Below, in pieces: positions 4,408 to 6,721 of a stretch of DNA of 6,721 bases. The notes under the pieces are model-generated. The model did not search any database, was not told the DNA's origin, and saw nothing but the letters and a program-made list of their open reading frames with translations. Every line of letters begins with the position of its first letter. Position 1 is the first letter of the stretch. Source of the stretch: Candidatus Latescibacterota bacterium (lineage in GTDB: Bacteria; Latescibacterota; UBA2968; UBA8231); contig JAJDTN010000012.1 in NCBI GenBank assembly GCA_022827165.1, forward strand, positions 1 through 6,721. The letters are read 5' to 3'. A program made the translations under genes and the position numbers.

Positions 4408-6721
4408 GTGGCCTCGCCCCTTGAACTGTTGGCGAGGCACGTCCGCCGGTCAGGGGGTTCGGCCCGGCTTCCGGCACCTGCGTCCGCCCCGCGGGGGCAG
4501 CATCCGGCGAGTGATGTCCGGCGGTCGGCGGGGGCAGTCCTGCCGCCGGCGAGGGTTGCCGCGCGGACGGCGGGCGCGATTCTGCCGCCGGCGAGGGTTT
4601 GCCGGTGGCTCTCGATCGCCGCCCTGCAGCTGGCGCTGGCCGCCGCCCCGGCGGGCGCCGAGCCTCCGGACGAGGAAGCGATCCCCCTGAGCGGATGGCG
4701 GGCGCTGGCCGTGCCTGTCTCCGGCATCACCGTCGACGGTCGCCTGGACGACTGGCCGGCTCAGATCCCCGTCTACCCGATCCGCAGCAACACCAACGCC
4801 TACGGCGAGACCGACATCAGCGGCGCCGACCTGGACGCGAGCCTGGACTTCTCCCCCTCCTTCCGCGCCGGGTACAGCCTCGAGGAGCAGCGGGTCTACG
4901 TGGCCGTCGAGGTGCGCGACGACAGCGTCCACGCGAGGCAGACCGGCCACCAGGACACGGACGCCCTGGAGATCTACCTCGCCGCGCGGCCCGGGGCGGA
5001 GCCGGTCTACTACGTGCTCTGTCCGCCGGGGGGCGCGTACGGTCCCGGCCGGCCGAACCCCTCCGTGCTCGTCCCCGGGATCGGCGAGATGCCCCTGGAC
5101 CGTTCCGGCTCGCGGGGGGCGGTGGGCCGGGAGGGCGGGACCACCATCTACGAGTGGTCCCTGGAGCTTCTCGGCGATTCCCTCGTGGACCTGGTCGAGC
5201 TGAGGCCGGGGATGGTACTCGGCTTCGATGTGGCCGCCGTCGACCAGGACTCCGAGACCGGAACCGCCGCCTGGGTCTCCTGGACCCCGCCGACGCGCAA
5301 GTTCTCCGGCGGCGGCCGCATCGGCGGGCTGGTGCTGGGCGCAGGCGGAGGGGACCTCGGCGCGGTGACGCTGCGGGTACAGGACGAGGCCGGGGAGGCC
5401 CTGGCCGGCGCCTGGTTCGAGGTCTGGCAGGAGGGGATGAAGCTGACGGCGGCCCTCACCGATGCCCGGGGCCGCTCTTCCGCAGCCGTCCCGGAGGGGA
5501 CGTACGAGATCCGCGTGGCCAGCCACGGCTTCCACACGCAGGTCCTGGAACGCCGCGTCGCCCGCGATGCTCCCGTGGACCTCGATCTGGTCCTGAAGGA
5601 CCTGGGGACCCGCTTCCACGTGGACGACGACGCGTCCCCGGGAGGCGGCGGCAGCCAGGCCCGCCCCTTCGCGACGATCGCCGCGGCCCTGGCCGTCTGC
5701 AGCCCCGGGGACACGGTGCAGCTCGCCCCGGGCACCTACGACCAGCCCCTGGAGCTGATCCCCCACGTCACCATCCTCGGCGCCGGCCACGACCGCACCC
5801 GGGTCGCCGGCGAGGCCCACTGGGGCCTGGGCCTGCGCCCCTTCATCACCTACTACGGGGGCCGGGGCGAGGACATGTGGGCCGTGCACCGGCCTGGGGT
5901 GACCATGGCCGGGTTCACTCTCGACGGCGGCGGCGAGTACCCCGACCGCACGGCGGAGGAGGTCTCCGACCTGCTCGCCGTGGTGACCGCCATCGGGCAC
6001 CGCACCCTGGGGACCTACGCCACGGAAGATGACGCGGCCGTGGTGCGGGAGCTGCTCGAAGCCCGCCCGGGCCTGGCCTCGGCGCGGATCCACGCCCCCG
6101 GCGCCTGGCCGGGGGGCAGCACCCTGCTGCACCGCGTGGTCAGCATCTACGACGACGCCAGCGACGCCGAGCACGAGATCGCCCGGATGCTCATCGAGCA
6201 CGGCGCCGATGTCAACGCCCTCGGCGGCCAGGCCCGCGGCCGGGGCGAGACCGCCGTCGGCTATGCCGGCTTCTTCGGCGATTCGCGCCTGGTCCGGCTT
6301 TACCTCGCCCACGGCGGCGATCCCAACCGGGCCGGCGCGTCCGGTCTGACGCCCCTGGACGTGACCGCCCACGAGGGATCCCACGAGCAGGGATCCACCA
6401 CCCACATCCCGGCCCTGGAAGCCCTGATCGAGGCCGGCGGCCGCCACGACCCGGGCCACCTCGTCCTCCTGCGCCACATCTCCCGGCTCGAGGCCGACCT
6501 CGACGCGGCCCCGGCTCTCGTCAACGCCACCATCCCCCTGCGGCACGCCCGGGACGAGCAGGGCACGCCGCTCCACGAGGCCGCCGACGGCTGCGACGCC
6601 GAAATCGCCGAGATCCTGCTGGACCGGGGCGCCGACGTGGACGCCCTCGACACCATGGGACAGACGCCCCTGCAGAGAGCGGCGCGCCGAGGCTGCGGCC
6701 GGGACCTGGGGGATGGAGGCC
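4408..6721 (+). CDS. Exported mosaic protein: CBM9/DOMON-like + CpxReg-like + pectate-lyase-like + ankyrin repeats (partial, start uncertain)
   Basis: Open frame of 771 codons (from GTG 4408) that runs off the right edge; function unknown. A signal-peptide-like stretch (RWLSIAALQLALAAAPAGA, cut before EPPDEE) lies at 4603-4659. Next is a family-9-type carbohydrate-binding/DOMON-like domain at about 4723-5330, with opening ITVDGRLDDWP, middle VYVAVEVRDD and DALEIYLA, and end YEWSLELL, GFDVAAVDQD, GGLVL. A carboxypeptidase-regulatory-like sandwich follows at about 5365-5610 (VTLRVQDEAGEALAGA, LTDARGRSS, VPEGTYEIRVASHGF). A pectate-lyase-like/DUF1565 start lies at about 5614-5830 (PFATIAAAL, PGDTVQLAPGTY, VTILGAG). 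Ankyrin repeats run from about 6016 to the edge (LIEHGADVNA, TPLDVTAHEG, TPLHEAADG, LLDRGADVDALD, TPLQRAAR). It is probably periplasmic or secreted and glycan-associated. No ATG in this frame lies near the signal peptide; candidates are GTG 4408, TTG 4429 and TTG 4390, none with a clear ribosome binding site. GTG 4408 would add an unusual leader of about 65 residues. Confidence 0.82.
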   Translation, partial: MASPLELLARHVRRSGGSARLPAPASAPRGQHPASDVRRSAGAVLPPARVAARTAGAILPPARVCRWLSIAALQLALAAAPAGAEPPDEEAIPLSGWRALAVPVSGITVDGRLDDWPAQIPVYPIRSNTNAYGETDISGADLDASLDFSPSFRAGYSLEEQRVYVAVEVRDDSVHARQTGHQDTDALEIYLAARPGAEPVYYVLCPPGGAYGPGRPNPSVLVPGIGEMPLDRSGSRGAVGREGGTTIYEWSLELLGDSLVDLVELRPGMVLGFDVAAVDQDSETGTAAWVSWTPPTRKFSGGGRIGGLVLGAGGGDLGAVTLRVQDEAGEALAGAWFEVWQEGMKLTAALTDARGRSSAAVPEGTYEIRVASHGFHTQVLERRVARDAPVDLDLVLKDLGTRFHVDDDASPGGGGSQARPFATIAAALAVCSPGDTVQLAPGTYDQPLELIPHVTILGAGHDRTRVAGEAHWGLGLRPFITYYGGRGEDMWAVHRPGVTMAGFTLDGGGEYPDRTAEEVSDLLAVVTAIGHRTLGTYATEDDAAVVRELLEARPGLASARIHAPGAWPGGSTLLHRVVSIYDDASDAEHEIARMLIEHGADVNALGGQARGRGETAVGYAGFFGDSRLVRLYLAHGGDPNRAGASGLTPLDVTAHEGSHEQGSTTHIPALEALIEAGGRHDPGHLVLLRHISRLEADLDAAPALVNATIPLRHARDEQGTPLHEAADGCDAEIAEILLDRGADVDALDTMGQTPLQRAARRGCGRDLGDGG
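4516..4599. repeat. 42-bp tandem repeat, two units plus a decayed third
   Basis: Units 4516-4557 and 4558-4599 match at about 34 of 42 positions. The last 18 bases (CTGCCGCCGGCGAGGGTT) are identical in both. A weaker third unit may precede at 4474-4515, sharing CCGGCGAG near its end. Because 42 is a multiple of three, the repeat keeps frame: in the frame of the downstream gene it gives two 14-residue units containing AGAVLPPARV and AGAILPPARV, just before the signal-peptide-like segment. It is either a low-complexity leader or non-coding DNA between aceB and the true start. Confidence 0.65.

Noticed and set aside
4516..4599. 42-bp repeat considered as a CRISPR fragment
   Set aside because: Units are adjacent without unique spacers, only about 80% identical, and no cas gene is present.
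2295..4730. Minus-strand open frame of 811 codons antisense to aceB
   Set aside because: It is the complement shadow of the malate synthase gene in GC-rich DNA. Its product is a monotonous run of Val/Leu/Gly/Asp/His/Arg with no recognisable domain, whereas the plus strand gives a clear enzyme with catalytic motifs.
4599..6032. Plus-strand 477-codon frame overlapping the mosaic gene
   Set aside because: Arg/Pro/Gly-rich product with no domain. It is the +1-shifted shadow of the real frame.
4450..6576. Minus-strand open frame of 708 codons antisense to the mosaic gene
   Set aside because: Low-complexity, Gly/Arg/Val-rich product typical of an antisense shadow. The plus-strand frame shows coherent CBM9-like and ankyrin motifs to the window end.
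1..6721. The whole region as a defence island or toxin-immunity locus, because LRR and ankyrin proteins are present
   Set aside because: The LRR and mosaic proteins carry signal peptides, no nuclease, NTPase or toxin domain is visible, and the middle gene is a metabolic enzyme.

Overview
The window looks like chromosomal DNA of a high-GC, Gram-negative-type bacterium. The central gene and the right-hand gene are strongly GC-biased at third codon positions. Both flanks encode exported repeat proteins of kinds common in environmental phyla such as Gemmatimonadota, Latescibacterota-like lineages, Acidobacteriota and Planctomycetota. The phylum cannot be fixed from this sequence. I see no rRNA, tRNA, CRISPR array, transposase or phage gene.

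Left third (1-2237, minus strand): two tandem leucine-rich-repeat (LRR) genes read leftward in the same frame, 36 bp apart. The first transcribed (1158-2237, 359 aa) is complete. The second (1-1121) is open and runs off the left edge. They share a signal peptide plus LRR module that is about 96% identical in DNA over roughly 445 bp, then switch abruptly to unrelated C-terminal halves. One C-terminal half resembles a detached protease-propeptide-like domain. The other is a small beta-rich domain followed by a glycine/alanine-rich hydrophobic segment. The unique 3' part of the first gene is clearly poorer in GC than the shared module.

Middle (2238-4346): a 222-bp divergent intergenic region carries a stem-loop at the LRR ribosome binding site and a 10-bp direct repeat before the next gene. 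It is followed by a 628-aa malate synthase (aceB-type, plus strand). The enzyme keeps its key catalytic and metal-binding residues but departs from the classic family signature and is about 95 residues longer than the E. coli enzyme. It would condense glyoxylate with acetyl-CoA. No isocitrate lyase gene is present here.

Right third (4347-6721, plus strand): a long open frame runs off the right edge. It encodes an exported mosaic: signal-peptide-like segment, family-9-type carbohydrate-binding/DOMON-like domain, carboxypeptidase-regulatory-like beta-sandwich, a short pectate-lyase-like (DUF1565-type) beta-helix start, then ankyrin repeats. Its start codon is unresolved and the 5' part contains a 42-bp tandem repeat. 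The three loci show no obvious common pathway. The most interesting features are the two modular repeat-protein loci flanking a metabolic gene.
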